DNA of 64,000 bases, taken from PBB1 sp965229345 (GTDB taxonomy: Bacteria > Pseudomonadota > Gammaproteobacteria > Burkholderiales > Burkholderiaceae_C). A program made the translations under genes and the position numbers. Below the pieces are notes generated by a model. That model saw nothing but the letters and a program-made list of their open reading frames with translations. It was not told the origin of the DNA and searched no databases. Location of the stretch: assembly GCA_965229345.1 (NCBI GenBank), contig OZ245872.1, forward strand, positions 2,418,001-2,482,000, given 5' to 3'. How positions within the stretch are numbered: the first letter of the stretch is position 1; each line of letters opens with the position of its first letter. Below are positions 43,107 to 52,182 of this stretch, piece after piece.

Positions 43107-43358
43107 TAACAACTCCAAAGGTTGATTCTAAAATCCAGCCTGAATCGCCGAATTGCTGGAATTTTTCCAACAGCTCAGCGACACCTTTTGGCAGCCGGAT
43201 TTGCGGATGTGTTTGTTCGCGGTCGGGATTGATCCCACCCCGGAAAAACCCGCTGAGTATATCAGCCCCCACATGAGTTCGGCCCCAGTTCTCCGCTTCT
43301 CAGCTTCCCTCTCGGCCTCGTTGATGCACGTTCTGATGTTCGGGCGGGGGCTTTGAGC
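43107..43358. other. Divergent intergenic region rpsB / DadA-like gene
   Basis: 252 bases holding the rpsB promoter and leader on the minus strand and presumably the promoter of the plus-strand oxidoreductase, which I could not locate. Confidence 0.4.
43256..43285 (-). promoter_or_regulatory. Candidate rpsB promoter
   Basis: On the minus strand TGATATACT (complement of 43256-43264) is an extended -10 element; the -35 is weak. It would give a leader of about 140 bases before rpsB. The leader contains a small palindrome (TGGAATTTTTCCA, 43157-43169) that could be part of a regulatory fold. Confidence 0.45.
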
Positions 43359-44624
43359 ATGCGCATCGCGGTGATCGGTGCCGGCATCGTCGGCGTCACC
43401 TCTGCCTACGAACTGGCTGCCGCCGGTCACGACGTCAGCGTGTTCGAACAGGGTGGCAGCATCGCGGCCGAGGCCAGCTTTGCGCCTGCAGGGCTGGACG
43501 GCGCGGGTTGGGCCACGGCGTGGTCGCCGCTGGCCGTCTCGGGCAATCTCCTCGGTCTGGCCTTGCGGAGCCGACTGCCCGCAGCGCTGGCGCTGGGCTC
43601 GAACCCGGGCAGTCTGGGCTGGAAGCTGAAGTGGCTGCGCGCGAACCGCGCGGCAATGCAGAGCGAATTGCACCAGCGGCTGCACCGCCTCGCCAGCTAC
43701 AGCCGGGCACGCGCAGCCGAGCTGACCCAAGCGCTGCACCTGGACTTCGAGCGCTCATCGGGTGTCACGGTGGTCTCGCGCAGCGCAGCGGAGTCGCACC
43801 GCCTGCTGGGCGGATTGACCGTGCTCGATCAGCTCGGCCTGCGCCATCAGCGGCTGACAGCCGACGAATGCCGTGCGCTCGAACTGGGTTTGAATCCGCA
43901 GACATCGCTGCACGGCGCCGTGCGCCTTCCTGACGAAGGGACGGGCAACAGCCGCGAGTTCGCTCACCTGATCAAGCAACACGCCCAACGGCACGGCGCG
44001 CACTTTGCCTTCAACACGCATGTGCTTGCGATCCAGCCCGGCACGAGACCCGAGTTGACGCTGCGGCGCGGTACCGAGCGCTCACGCGAGACCGTTGACG
44101 CCGTGGTGCTGTGCGCTGGCCTCGCCTCCGGCCAGTTGCTGGCCCCGCTCGGGTTGAAGTTGCCGCTGATGGGCGTGACTGGGTTGTCAGTGACTGCGCC
44201 GCTGCGACTGGACGACATTCATCCGCAAGTCGGTCCGACCTCGGTGCTGCTGGACCCTCGGCGCGGGGTGTCGATCATTCGCGCCGGGAATCGGTTGCGT
44301 GCATCTGGAGGCGCGCGGGTGGGCGCCATGAGCCGCGCTCAGGAGGCATCGGCCTGGAAGACGCTGTACCGCACGCTGGACGAGTGGTTTCCCGGTGCGG
44401 CCCGCACCTCGCAGGCGCAACAGTGGCGAGGCGCAAGCCCCAGCTTGCCCGACGGCCTGCCCGTGCTGGGTCGCAGCGGCCTGGAGGGCGTGTGGCTGAA
44501 CGTCGGGCACGGCAGCGTTGGATGGGCGGTGGCTTGCGGCTCGGCACGGGTGTTGTCGACCCTGATCTCGGGCGGCACGGCTGAGATCGACACCTCAGGG
44601 TTGACGATCGATCGGTTCCGCTGA
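43359..44624 (+). CDS. FAD-dependent D-amino acid dehydrogenase-like protein
   Basis: 421 residues. The dinucleotide motif VIGAGIVGVTSAYELAAAG is at residues 5-23, and the C terminus has the FAD-closing segment NVGHGSVGWAVACGSARV. DGLPVLG and GVSIIRAGNRLRASGG match the DadA family. DadA enzymes oxidise D-amino acids at the membrane and pass electrons to quinones. Substrate is not certain; glycine-oxidase-like members share the fold. ATG 43359 is used; a TTG two codons earlier is in frame. Confidence 0.82.
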   Translation: MRIAVIGAGIVGVTSAYELAAAGHDVSVFEQGGSIAAEASFAPAGLDGAGWATAWSPLAVSGNLLGLALRSRLPAALALGSNPGSLGWKLKWLRANRAAMQSELHQRLHRLASYSRARAAELTQALHLDFERSSGVTVVSRSAAESHRLLGGLTVLDQLGLRHQRLTADECRALELGLNPQTSLHGAVRLPDEGTGNSREFAHLIKQHAQRHGAHFAFNTHVLAIQPGTRPELTLRRGTERSRETVDAVVLCAGLASGQLLAPLGLKLPLMGVTGLSVTAPLRLDDIHPQVGPTSVLLDPRRGVSIIRAGNRLRASGGARVGAMSRAQEASAWKTLYRTLDEWFPGAARTSQAQQWRGASPSLPDGLPVLGRSGLEGVWLNVGHGSVGWAVACGSARVLSTLISGGTAEIDTSGLTIDRFR

Positions 44625-44686
44625 CGCGCGATCAGTCTCGGCGCATCATCAACTTCCTCGCGTCCAACCGCCTTCGCGGATCCCAC

Positions 44687-46222
44687 ATGCACCGCATCCT
44701 TGCGCCGACACGACTCTGGGCACTGCACTGCACCGCGGCCACGCGTCGGATCGAGTCGCAGGCCGCAGCCACCTTGCCACCCCATGCGCTGATGCAACGC
44801 GCGGGCGACGCCGTGGCCCGCCTGACCCTGGCGATCGCGCCGCATGCGCAGCACATCTGGGTGGCTGCCGGCCCGGGCAACAACGGCGGTGACGGATTCG
44901 AAGCCGCTGCTCGCCTGCAACAGGCGGGCAAACAGGTGCGGATCACCTGGCTGGGCATGGCACGAGACGATCGGGCTGCGCCTGCCGATGCGCTCGCCGC
45001 GCGCGATCGTGCTGTCGCAGCAGGTGTGCAGATCGATGATCGATTGCCCCACCCGTCAGACCGCTTCGATGTCGCAATCGATGCGCTGCTGGGCATCGGC
45101 GCCACACGAGCGCCCGAGGGCCGTGTGGCTGAATGCATCGAGCGGCTGAACGACGCCGGATGCCCGGTCCTTGCGATCGATCTGCCCAGCGGTCTGGATG
45201 CAGACACCGGGCGACGGCTGGGTCAGACCTGTGTGCGCGCCGATCACACGCTGTCGTTGCTGACACTCAAGCCCGGCCTGTTCACTGCGGATGGCCGAGA
45301 TCAGGGCGGCGCGGTCTGGTTCAATGGGCTCGACGTGGCCGAGGATTTGACCGCCCCCGACGCCTGGCTCAGCGGCGCTCCGGCGCCAGCCCAGCGACGC
45401 CTGCACGCCCGCCACAAGGGCAGCTTCGGCGATGTCGGCATCGTCGGCGGCGCGCCCGGCATGGCTGGCGCTGCCTTGCTGGCCGCGCGGGCGGCCCAGG
45501 CAGCCGGTGCGGGGCGAGTTTTCCTCGAGTGGCTGCAAGACCCCGACAAGGCGGGGCTCGATGCCTTGCACCCGGAATTGATGGTGCGCGGCGATTGGTC
45601 TCGATCGCCGGCCTCGGTGCTGGCAGCGGCCACCGTGGTCTGCGGCTGTGGCGGCGGGAACGCGGTACGCGACCGCTTGCCTCGCCTGCTGAGCCTTGCA
45701 GGCCGGCTGGTGCTCGATGCCGATGCGCTGAACGCCGTGGCCGCCGACGCGCAACTGCTGACACAGCTGCGAGCACGCGCCACGCACTCGCGGGCCACCG
45801 TGCTGACACCGCACCCGCTGGAGGCCGCGAGATTGCTGGGCTGCGAAACCGCCACCGTACAAGCTGATCGGCTGAGCGCAGCCCGCAAGCTCGCCGAGCT
45901 GACCGGCTGCGTGGTTGTCCTGAAAGGGTCGGGAAGCATCACAACAGCACCGGGACAGGTTCCACACCTGAACGGCACGGGCAACAGCTCCCTCGCCAGC
46001 GGTGGCACCGGTGATGTGCTGGCCGGCTGGATCGGTGGTCGGTGGGCCCAGTCCGCCATGCAGGAAACCGATGATGAGTCGGCCCTCGCATTCAGCGTCG
46101 CGTCACAAGCCGTCGCCGATCACGGCGCCGCCGCAGAGCCGCAGCAGCCCGGCGCCTTGCCAGCGAGCGAGCTGATTCGGCAGCTGCAGCACGACCTGCG
46201 CTGCGGACGCGCCGCGCGCTGA
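44687..46222 (+). CDS. nnr: Bifunctional NAD(P)H-hydrate epimerase / ADP-dependent dehydratase
   Basis: 511 residues. The N-terminal YjeF_N domain has GPGNNGGDGFEAAARL (near residue 62), the epimerase site, and DLPSGLDADTG. The C-terminal carbohydrate-kinase-like domain has GSFGDVGIVGG, GNSSLASGGTGDVLAGWI (near residue 428) and LDADALNAVA. Together they repair damaged NADHX and NADPHX. The enzyme is cytoplasmic. It is 62 bases after the DadA-like gene and converges on rnr. Confidence 0.93.
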   Translation: MHRILAPTRLWALHCTAATRRIESQAAATLPPHALMQRAGDAVARLTLAIAPHAQHIWVAAGPGNNGGDGFEAAARLQQAGKQVRITWLGMARDDRAAPADALAARDRAVAAGVQIDDRLPHPSDRFDVAIDALLGIGATRAPEGRVAECIERLNDAGCPVLAIDLPSGLDADTGRRLGQTCVRADHTLSLLTLKPGLFTADGRDQGGAVWFNGLDVAEDLTAPDAWLSGAPAPAQRRLHARHKGSFGDVGIVGGAPGMAGAALLAARAAQAAGAGRVFLEWLQDPDKAGLDALHPELMVRGDWSRSPASVLAAATVVCGCGGGNAVRDRLPRLLSLAGRLVLDADALNAVAADAQLLTQLRARATHSRATVLTPHPLEAARLLGCETATVQADRLSAARKLAELTGCVVVLKGSGSITTAPGQVPHLNGTGNSSLASGGTGDVLAGWIGGRWAQSAMQETDDESALAFSVASQAVADHGAAAEPQQPGALPASELIRQLQHDLRCGRAAR

Positions 46223-46237
46223 CCCGCGCAGCGCGGT

Positions 46238-48502
46238 CTAGCGCCGCTTGGTGGCTTTCGCCGGCCCCTTGCGGGCGGCTGTCTTGGCCGCTCGCACCGG
46301 ATTCAAGCGTGCTCCCGAAGCGCTGTAGCCCTTGCGCTTGCCGGCGGCCTTCACTGCCCGGTCGGACTCCTTGACGCTGGCCAGTTCAGCCACCGCGCTG
46401 ACATGGCGGTCGCCGTTGCGTTCGGTGGTGCGCTCGCGCTTCGCGCGCACCATCGCGGCGTCTTCTTCGCCATCACGCACCATGCGGAAGTCGATCTTGC
46501 GGCCGTCGAGGTCAACGCGGCTGACCTGCACCCGCACCCGTGATCCGACGGCATAGCGCACGCCAGTGCGTTCGCCGCGCAATTCCTGCTTGACCTCGTC
46601 GAAGCGGTAGTACTCGCCGCCCAGTTCGGTGATGTGGACCAGGCCTTCGACGTACAACCCATCGAGTTGCACGAACAGGCCGAAGCTGGTGGCCGCGCTG
46701 ACACGGCCGCTGTATTCCTCGCCCAGGTGCTCGCGCATGTAGCGGCATTTCAGCCAGGCCTCGACATCGCGCGAAGCCTCGTCAGCACGGCGTTCGTTGG
46801 CGCTGCAATGCGCGCCAGCAACCTCCCACACCTCGCCCTCGGCAGTCAGCGTCACGGCCTTCGCTGGCTTGGCCTGTTTGGGCGACTTGCCCATGCTGCG
46901 CGCCGGCGGCATAGCCTCGACCATGCCCTTGCTCAGCAGGTAGCGCTTGCTGCCCAGGATGGCCTTGATGACACGGTGCACCAGCAGATCGGGATAGCGG
47001 CGGATCGGGCTGGTGAAGTGGGTGTAGGCCTCGTAGGCCAGGCCGAAATGCCCGCTGTTGCTGGCGGTGTAGATCGCCTGCTGCATCGAGCGCAGCAACA
47101 TCGAGTGGATCTGCTCGGCATCGACGCGGTCCTTGGTGGCGGCCGCGATCTGCTGGTACTCACGCGGCTTCGGATCGTCGCTGATCGACAGGCCCAGGCC
47201 GAGCGCCTTCAGGTAGTTCTGCAGCAGTGTCTTCTTCTCGGGCGTCGGGCCTTCGTGCACGCGGTACAGCGACGGGTGCTTGGCCCCGGCGATGAAGTCG
47301 GCGGCGCAGACATTGGCCGCCAGCATGGCCTCTTCGATCAGCTTGTGCGCTTCGTTGCGGGTGCGCGGGATGATCTTCTCGATGCGGCCGTTGTCGTCGC
47401 AGACGATCTGCGTCTCGGTCGTCTCGAAGTCGATCGCGCCTCGCTTGCCGCGTTCCTTCACCAGTGCGCGATACACCTCGTTGAGGTTGAGCAGGTCATC
47501 GATCCGCTCCTTGCGGCGCATCGCCTCGGGGCCGCGGGTGTTGCCCAGGATCGCCGCCACTTCGTTGTAGGTAAAGCGGGCGTGCGAGTTGATGATGGCG
47601 GGGAAGAACTGGTACGCATGGATCTCGCCGGTGGCGGTGATCAGCATGTCGCACACCATCGCCAGCCGGTCTTCGTTCGGGTTCAGCGAACACAGCCCAT
47701 TGGAGAGCTTCTCCGGCAGCATCGGGATCACGCGGCGCGGGAAATACACCGACGTGGCGCGCTCATAGGCGTCGTTGTCCAGCGGCTCACCCGGCTTCAC
47801 GTAGTGGCTGACGTCGGCAATCGCCACCAGCAGTCGCCAGCCGTTCGGCGCCTTGCTGCGACCTGCCGTCTTGCCCACGACGGCAGGCTCGCAATAGACC
47901 GCATCGTCGAAGTCGCGTGCGTCTTCGCCATCGATCGTGACCAGCGCGACGTCGGTCAGATCGATGCGCTGCTTGCGATCGACCGGGCGGATCTTGTCGG
48001 GCAGCCCGGCGGCCTGCGCCAGGGTTTCGGGCGAGAAGCGGTGCGGCACTTCGTACTTGCGCACCGCGATCTCGATTTCCATGCCGGGGTCGTCGATCTC
48101 GCCAAGCACTTCGGTCACGCGCCCCACAGGCTGCGAGTACATCGAAGGCGGCTCAGTCAATTCGATGGCCACCACCTGCCCTGCCGTCGCATTGGCGACC
48201 GCGTTTTTCGGGATCAGGATGTCTTGTCCGTAGCGCTTGTCTTCTGGCGCCACCAGCCAGACGCCGCTTTCATGCAGCAGGCGGCCGATGATCGGCGCCT
48301 TCTTGCGCTCGATGATCTCGAGCACACGACCTTCGGGGCGGCCCTTGCGATCGAAGCGCACGATGCGCGCCTTGACCCGATCACGGTGCAGCACCGCGCG
48401 CATTTCCTGGGGTGACAGATACAGATCGGCTTGTCGATCGTCGCGGATCACGAAGCCGTGTCCGTCGCGGTGCCCCTGCACTGTGCCTTCGACCTCGCTC
48501 AT
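46238..48502 (-). CDS. rnr: Ribonuclease R
   Basis: 754 residues. Cold-shock-type RNA-binding domains occupy the N terminus (GTVQGHRDGHGFVIRDD), the RNB nuclease domain has the catalytic acids in DGEDARDFDDAVY and LVAIADVSHYV, and an S1 domain (YSGRVSAATSFGLFVQLDG) follows. The last 75 residues are rich in Lys, Arg and Ala. It degrades structured RNA from the 3-prime end. ATG 48502 starts MSEVEGTVQG, shorter than E. coli RNase R, which has an additional N-terminal helix-turn-helix. Confidence 0.95.
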   Translation of the reverse strand: MSEVEGTVQGHRDGHGFVIRDDRQADLYLSPQEMRAVLHRDRVKARIVRFDRKGRPEGRVLEIIERKKAPIIGRLLHESGVWLVAPEDKRYGQDILIPKNAVANATAGQVVAIELTEPPSMYSQPVGRVTEVLGEIDDPGMEIEIAVRKYEVPHRFSPETLAQAAGLPDKIRPVDRKQRIDLTDVALVTIDGEDARDFDDAVYCEPAVVGKTAGRSKAPNGWRLLVAIADVSHYVKPGEPLDNDAYERATSVYFPRRVIPMLPEKLSNGLCSLNPNEDRLAMVCDMLITATGEIHAYQFFPAIINSHARFTYNEVAAILGNTRGPEAMRRKERIDDLLNLNEVYRALVKERGKRGAIDFETTETQIVCDDNGRIEKIIPRTRNEAHKLIEEAMLAANVCAADFIAGAKHPSLYRVHEGPTPEKKTLLQNYLKALGLGLSISDDPKPREYQQIAAATKDRVDAEQIHSMLLRSMQQAIYTASNSGHFGLAYEAYTHFTSPIRRYPDLLVHRVIKAILGSKRYLLSKGMVEAMPPARSMGKSPKQAKPAKAVTLTAEGEVWEVAGAHCSANERRADEASRDVEAWLKCRYMREHLGEEYSGRVSAATSFGLFVQLDGLYVEGLVHITELGGEYYRFDEVKQELRGERTGVRYAVGSRVRVQVSRVDLDGRKIDFRMVRDGEEDAAMVRAKRERTTERNGDRHVSAVAELASVKESDRAVKAAGKRKGYSASGARLNPVRAAKTAARKGPAKATKRR

Positions 48503-48529
48503 GAGGTCAGCGCCGATGGGTGGGGGGGC

Positions 48530-48558
48530 TTGGTTTGTTGTCTTGTCGATGATATGAT
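48530..48558 (+). promoter_or_regulatory. Promoter of tRNA-Leu gene
   Basis: TTGGTT (48530-48535) and TATGAT (48553-48558) are spaced by 17 bases. Transcription would start near 48565, ten bases before the tRNA. Confidence 0.65.
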
Positions 48559-48574
48559 CTCAGGCTTCCTGAAT

Positions 48575-48659
<85 letters not shown>

Positions 48660-48667
48660 AATATATC

Positions 48668-48699
48668 GAAGCCAGCACACGTGCTGGCTTCTTTGTTTT
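48668..48699 (+). terminator. Intrinsic terminator after tRNA-Leu
   Basis: GAAGCCAGCA (48668-48677) pairs with TGCTGGCTTC (48682-48691) over a four-base loop and is followed by TTTGTTTT. It begins nine bases after the tRNA end. Confidence 0.88.
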
Positions 48700-48761
48700 C
48701 GGGTTTCGAATGCACGGCCGAATGACCGGCCGTGCGCGTGTTGTGGCGCGTGGATCGACGC

Positions 48762-49283
48762 TCAGATCGCGAATTTCTTCGCGAGCTTGTCGGGCCGCAT
48801 GTCGTCGTATTCCTCGAACGGCTGATGGATCCACGGGCTCGTGGGCAGCAGCTCGACGTGATAGTCAGGCTGGTACGACGAAACTCCCTTGGTCCAGATC
48901 ACTGCTGAACGCAGCTCGCTGATCGCGGGCATGCCACGCAGTCGATCGACCACCGCGCGCAGCGTCACACCGGTGTCGGCCAGGTCATCGACCAACAGGA
49001 CCCGGCCACCAAGTTCGCCTTGCGGCAAGGTGATGTAGGTCGCCATGTCGAGCCGGCCTTGCAGCGTGCCTGCACTGGCGCGGTAGGAACTGGTCGACAT
49101 GATGCCCAGCGGCTTGTCGAACACCCGAGACAACACATCGCCTGGCCGCATGCCACCGCGGGCCAGGCACAGGATCTGATCGAACTCCCAGCCAGACGCA
49201 TGGATCTTCAGCGCCAGCCGCTCGATGAGCATGTGGTACTCGCCCCAGGAGACGTAGAGATGCTTCCCGTCATCGGTCAGCAT
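48762..49283 (-). CDS. Purine-type phosphoribosyltransferase
   Basis: 173 residues. The PRPP-binding loop VLLVDDLADTGVTL (near residue 102) and ILCLARGGMRPGDVL define a type I phosphoribosyltransferase. It resembles the xanthine/hypoxanthine-guanine enzymes; being 40 bases downstream of purA supports purine salvage. The exact base is not certain. ATG 49283 is preferred over upstream in-frame starts that lie inside purA. Confidence 0.82.
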   Translation of the reverse strand: MLTDDGKHLYVSWGEYHMLIERLALKIHASGWEFDQILCLARGGMRPGDVLSRVFDKPLGIMSTSSYRASAGTLQGRLDMATYITLPQGELGGRVLLVDDLADTGVTLRAVVDRLRGMPAISELRSAVIWTKGVSSYQPDYHVELLPTSPWIHQPFEEYDDMRPDKLAKKFAI

Positions 49284-49323
49284 GTGCGTCTCCCGCGCCT
49301 GATGGATGGCATGGTGGCTGCGT

Positions 49324-50673
49324 TCATGCGGTGCAAGCCTGGTAGGGATGACGCAGCAAGATGGTGTGGTCTCGATCCGGGCCGGTCGACACCATGTCGA
49401 TCGGCGCACCAATGAAAGCCTGGACGCGCTCCAGGTATCGACGGGCATTGAGTGGCAGAGCATCCCATTGGGTCACGCCCGCGGTCGTCTCGGCCCATCC
49501 CGGGAAGGTGTCATAGATCGGCACGCAATCGGCGATGTCGTCGGCATCGAGCGGCAGGATGTCGGTGCGCCGGCCATGCAGTTCGTAGCCGACGCAGACC
49601 TTGATCTCATCCAGCCCATCGAGCACATCGAGCTTCGTGATGCACAGGCCAGACACGCCGTTGATGATGATCGAGCGCTTCAACGCCGCCGCGTCCAGCC
49701 AGCCACAGCGCCGGGGCCGACCGGTCACGGTGCCGCGCTCCTGGCCGACGGTGGACAGGTGATGCCCCACGGTGCCAGGCACGTCCATCGGCAATTCGGT
49801 CGGGAAGGGTCCGCTGCCCACGCGCGTCGTGTAGGCCTTGGTGATGCCGAGGATGTAGTGCAGCAGGTCGGGGCCGACACCCGCACCAGCCGACGCATTG
49901 CCGGCCACGCAGTTGCTGGACGTCACGTACGGATAGGTACCGTGGTCGATGTCGAGCAGCGAGCCTTGCGCACCTTCAAACAGCAGATTGGCGCCCTTCG
50001 CATGGGCGGTGTGCAGCGCATAGCCGACGTCGGCCATCATCGGCTTGATCTGCTCGGCGAGTGACATGGCCAGGTCGTAGATCGGCTGGAATTCCAGCGG
50101 CTTCGATTTCAGATAGCCCGACAGCGCAACGTTGTGCAGATCGAGCAATTCATGCAGCTTCTTCGCGAACCGTTGGGGATGCTTCAGGTCCTGCACGCGA
50201 AGTGCTCGCCGCGCCACCTTGTCTTCGTAGGCCGGCCCGATGCCCTTGCCGGTGGTGCCGATCTTGCCGGCGCCGCTGGTCTCGCGCAGCGCCTCGCGCG
50301 CCTTGTCGACCTCCACATGAAACGGCAGGATCAGCGGGCACGATTCGCTGATGAACAGGCGCGAGCGCACGTCGAGGCCAATGACCTCCAGGCGTTGAAT
50401 CTCCTGCAACAGATGCGACGGATCGACCACCACACCATTGCCGATGTAGCAGGCCACACCATCACGCATGATGCCCGACGGGATCAGTTGCAAAGCGGTC
50501 TTCACACCCTTGATGACCAGCGTGTGTCCGGCGTTGTGGCCGCCCTGGAAGCGCACCACGCCCTGCGCGTGGTCGGTTAACCAGTCGACGACCTTGCCCT
50601 TGCCCTCATCGCCCCACTGGGTGCCAATGACGACCACGTTGCGTCCGGACGCACCGGATTGAAATTCACGCAT
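49324..50673 (-). CDS. purA: Adenylosuccinate synthetase
   Basis: 449 residues. GTQWGDEGKGKVVDWL with the catalytic Asp and RFQGGHNAGHTLV with the catalytic His are present, as are TTGKGIGPAYEDK and FEGAQGSLLDIDHGTYPYVT (20 residues). It makes adenylosuccinate from IMP in AMP synthesis. It follows hisZ by 53 bases. Confidence 0.96.
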   Translation of the reverse strand: MREFQSGASGRNVVVIGTQWGDEGKGKVVDWLTDHAQGVVRFQGGHNAGHTLVIKGVKTALQLIPSGIMRDGVACYIGNGVVVDPSHLLQEIQRLEVIGLDVRSRLFISESCPLILPFHVEVDKAREALRETSGAGKIGTTGKGIGPAYEDKVARRALRVQDLKHPQRFAKKLHELLDLHNVALSGYLKSKPLEFQPIYDLAMSLAEQIKPMMADVGYALHTAHAKGANLLFEGAQGSLLDIDHGTYPYVTSSNCVAGNASAGAGVGPDLLHYILGITKAYTTRVGSGPFPTELPMDVPGTVGHHLSTVGQERGTVTGRPRRCGWLDAAALKRSIIINGVSGLCITKLDVLDGLDEIKVCVGYELHGRRTDILPLDADDIADCVPIYDTFPGWAETTAGVTQWDALPLNARRYLERVQAFIGAPIDMVSTGPDRDHTILLRHPYQACTA

Positions 50674-50726
50674 GTCTTGAAAGTCCAGAAAAATAAAGTG
50701 GCCCTGTGATCCAGCGCCTCATCCCA

Positions 50727-51893
50727 TCAAACGGCCCTGACGACCCATGCGCCATCGTGCATGACCAACTGCCGGTCGCAGTCGAAGCCCTCGCCTTCCA
50801 TGTCGTGGCCGGGCAGCAGGCAAATGACGGACTCGCCCTGTTGCCGCAATCGCCGAACCGCGGCACGCAGCGATGGCTCCTCGGACCACGGCGCACGAAT
50901 CGCAGCGGGCGGTCGATCCACGGGGGACTGCTCGGCGAGTTCTTTCAGATCGACCACGCTGAAACCCACCGCGGCACGGCTTCGACCAAAGACCGCACCG
51001 ACCTCGTCGTAGCGCCCGCCACGCAGCAATGCATCGCAGGACCCGGGCGCGTAGAGCGCGAATCGGGCGCCGCTGTAGTACGCGTAGCCGCCGACATCAG
51101 CCAGGTCGTAGCCGACCTGGACGTCAGGGTAGGCTTCGCGAACATGGCGCCCCAGAAGCCGCAGATCACGCAGCGCCGCGACGATCGGCGCACGCTTGGG
51201 CAGTTGCGCTTCGGCTGCGGTCAGCACCTCATCGTTACCGTAAAGGCGCAGCAGGCACTGCAGGCCGGCTTGCACATCAGGCGCCAGCCCGGTGGTCAAT
51301 CGGGCCAACTCGGCACCGTCTTTGGCGGCCAGGGCATCCACGACCGCATGGATGTGCGCAGCGTCAATCGCCGCTCCGGCCAACAGCCCTCGAACGATGC
51401 GCGCATCGCTCATGTCGAGCGTGGGCGATTGCAGGCCCACGGCCTTCGCACAATCCAGGGCCAGATCGATGACCTCCAGATCAGCCTCCAGGCCCGGGTG
51501 ACCGAAGATCTCGGCGCCGAACTGCAGCGGTTCGCGCGTGCCATGCAAGCCTGAAGGCAAGGTGTGCAGCAGCGGACCGCAATAGCACAACCGCGTGACA
51601 CCCTCGCGATTGAGCAGATGCGCGTCGATGCGCGCCACCTGAGGCGTGCTGTCGGCGCGCATGCCGATCGTCCGACCACTGAGCTGGTCGACCAGCTTGA
51701 AGGTCCGCAGATCGAGCTCGCGACCCGTGCCACTCAACAGCGAATCGAGGTGTTCCACCAGCGGTGGAATGACCAATTCGTAGCCATAACCGCCAGCCAC
51801 ATCGAGCAAGGTTCTGCGCATGCGCTCGACCTGTCGTGCCTGTGCGGGCAGAACGTCAGCGATGTGCTCCGGCAGCAGCCAAGCAGACACCAT
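50727..51893 (-). CDS. hisZ: ATP phosphoribosyltransferase regulatory subunit
   Basis: 388 residues with a class II histidyl-tRNA-synthetase-like fold: LLDVAGGYGYELVIPPLVEH, DSTPQVARIDAHLL and RLCYCGPLLHT. The full synthetase anticodon domain is missing, which separates it from HisS (also encoded in this window). HisZ forms a complex with short-form HisG and gives histidine feedback. Its placement before purA and after hflC is the usual betaproteobacterial order. Confidence 0.92.
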   Translation of the reverse strand: MVSAWLLPEHIADVLPAQARQVERMRRTLLDVAGGYGYELVIPPLVEHLDSLLSGTGRELDLRTFKLVDQLSGRTIGMRADSTPQVARIDAHLLNREGVTRLCYCGPLLHTLPSGLHGTREPLQFGAEIFGHPGLEADLEVIDLALDCAKAVGLQSPTLDMSDARIVRGLLAGAAIDAAHIHAVVDALAAKDGAELARLTTGLAPDVQAGLQCLLRLYGNDEVLTAAEAQLPKRAPIVAALRDLRLLGRHVREAYPDVQVGYDLADVGGYAYYSGARFALYAPGSCDALLRGGRYDEVGAVFGRSRAAVGFSVVDLKELAEQSPVDRPPAAIRAPWSEEPSLRAAVRRLRQQGESVICLLPGHDMEGEGFDCDRQLVMHDGAWVVRAV

Positions 51894-51975
51894 GTCAATC
51901 CACCACCCTGTTAAAACGAGGATTGTAGGCGGGTCGGGTGCCGTCGCCCGCTCGCCAGACCTCGTCGGGGCGCAC

Positions 51976-52182
51976 TCAATCGAAGGCGATGAGCAGTACG
52001 GCGCAACCGACGACCAAGGCGGTCAGGCCAAGAAAGCGCAATTGCCCATCGGTGAGTTTCGCGGCCTGCGCGAACAAGGCTCGCCACTGAGGCGGGCTCA
52101 GGAAGGGCAGCAGCCCTTCCAGCACCAACATCAGGCCGAACGCCAGCAGCAGCACATTCCAGGGGTCCCCGACGCCATTCAC
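51976..52182 (-). CDS. DUF2065 small membrane protein
   Basis: 68 residues with two hydrophobic helices (about 7-25 and 47-66) joined by a short charged loop. LAFGLMLVLEGLLPFLSP is the family hallmark. It overlaps hflC by four bases and precedes hisZ; this small gene is found in the same place in many betaproteobacteria. Function unknown. Confidence 0.85.
   Translation of the reverse strand: MNGVGDPWNVLLLAFGLMLVLEGLLPFLSPPQWRALFAQAAKLTDGQLRFLGLTALVVGCAVLLIAFD

Noticed and set aside
46634..48415. Plus-strand open frame of 593 codons opposite rnr
   Set aside because: Antisense shadow of RNase R; composition rich in His, Arg and Asp and no recognisable motif.
50727..51893. A second histidyl-tRNA synthetase
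   Set aside because: The protein is shorter and lacks the anticodon domain; position before purA and sequence fit HisZ.
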